From: a virus
Strand: one strand, 5' to 3'
IMG/VR virus record: IMGVR_UViG_3300035670_009774
Location: 1-57,558 of that record
Length of the DNA: 57,558 nt
The stretch's first letter is position 1, and every line of letters starts with the position of its first letter. Made by a program: the position numbers and the translations under genes. This document shows positions 57,313 through 57,558 of the stretch, one piece after another. A model generated the notes under the pieces. The model searched no databases and was not told the origin of the DNA. It saw only the letters and a program-made list of their open reading frames with translations.

Positions 57313-57385
57313 TATGGGTCTGCAGGCCCGAGGGTTCCAAGGCGGCAGGCAGCCAAAATGGGGGTTCGAGTCCCCCGCCCTCACA
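57313..57385 (+). ncRNA. tRNA-like 3' end with canonical T arm but no matching 5' half
   Basis: GGGGG-TTCGAGT-CCCCC (57360-57376) is a perfect T arm, followed by GCCCTCAC. No TGAGGGC-like acceptor half or D arm is found upstream. GAGGGT (57330-57335) pairs with GCCCTC but leaves too little room for a tRNA. GGGTC/GGCCC (57316-57329) forms a separate hairpin. It could be a tRNA fragment, an interrupted tRNA, or a non-tRNA RNA using a T arm. Confidence 0.35.
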
Positions 57386-57404
57386 AATTAAAAATTGAAA
57401 TAAC

Positions 57405-57558
57405 ATGAGTGAGGAATTATACAACTTTGCCTACGACAAGGCTATGCAAGTGGGGAAATTACAGGGTGCAATTGGAGCATTGATTAAATATAATAATCCA
57501 GAAATGTCCAATACCGATTTTAAAATATTAGCCCAAACATACATTGAATGCTCCACCG
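57405..57558 (+). CDS. Protein of unknown function (runs off the window)
   Basis: 51 codons are visible, starting MSEELYNFAYDKAMQVGKLQ after an A-rich leader and continuing without a stop to the end of the window. Helical, with KILAQTYIECS near the visible end. Too short to identify. Confidence 0.55.
   Translation, partial: MSEELYNFAYDKAMQVGKLQGAIGALIKYNNPEMSNTDFKILAQTYIECST

Noticed and set aside
57179-57385. tmRNA, or a group I intron in a tRNA
   Set aside because: No tag reading frame, no tmRNA 5' consensus, and I could not assemble a convincing P3-P8 and P7 core. The GACTACAGACGGTC stretch resembles a group I R segment, but the acceptor stem explains most of it.

Overview
The window is a gene-dense, AT-rich stretch of a tailed-phage genome. 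Every gene I can support lies on the + strand, usually with ATGA/TAATG stop-start overlaps. The phage looks T4-like in its replication proteins: a family B DNA polymerase with proofreading domain, a gp45-type sliding clamp, and gp44- and gp62-type clamp loader subunits. TAA, TAG and TGA all serve as stops, so the standard code applies. The host is probably a member of the Bacteroidota. Nineteen intergenic sites match the Bacteroidota sigma-A pattern (TTTG, then TAnnTTT) with an invariant 20-bp gap, and starts follow A-rich leaders rather than Shine-Dalgarno sequences. This host call is an inference from promoters only.

Layout. (a) 1-7.8 kb: 7-deazaguanine and nucleotide metabolism (a QueD-like tail, queE, folE), an acyl-CoA thioesterase, a phosphoribosyltransferase, a MazG-like protein, DNA polymerase and clamp, with a structured non-coding segment at 2209-2400. 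(b) 7.9-13.5 kb: a chaperone cassette (Hsp20, GroES, GroEL), the clamp loader and a DUF1599 protein. (c) 13.5-33.2 kb: a roughly 20-kb glycan locus with glycosyltransferases of GT2, GT4, GT10-like and unassigned GT-A types, FkbM and C-methyltransferases, GDP-mannose 4,6-dehydratase, a ColD-like PLP enzyme with His in place of the PLP lysine, a split thiamine-diphosphate enzyme, an RmlC-like epimerase, several SDR epimerase/reductases and a PfkB sugar kinase. A Cas4/AddB-like Fe-S nuclease is embedded in it. (d) 33.2-40.6 kb: small early-type genes, two HNH-like proteins, a lytic transglycosylase and an Smr-domain protein. (e) 40.6-44.5 kb: a second glycan module (carbamoyltransferase, 2OG-Fe(II) oxygenase, FkbM methyltransferase). 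(f) 44.5-57.6 kb: thyX, Nudix, metallophosphoesterase and many short, mostly unrecognised or membrane proteins, then a 390-bp non-coding region with phased repeats and an RNA segment with two tRNA T arms.

How the parts fit. Regions a and b look like a DNA synthesis, DNA modification and protein-folding block. Region c can build and transfer an unusual deoxy, possibly branched, sugar from GDP-mannose, either for virion glycoproteins or for the host surface. Regions d and f consist of short transcription units, most with their own promoter, as expected of early host-takeover genes.

The most distinctive signals are the promoter family itself, the covarying GAAA-loop hairpins that fill the spacer of three of its members, the 190-nt structured element before folE, the sugar-branching gene set, and the non-coding 55.9-56.3 kb hub.
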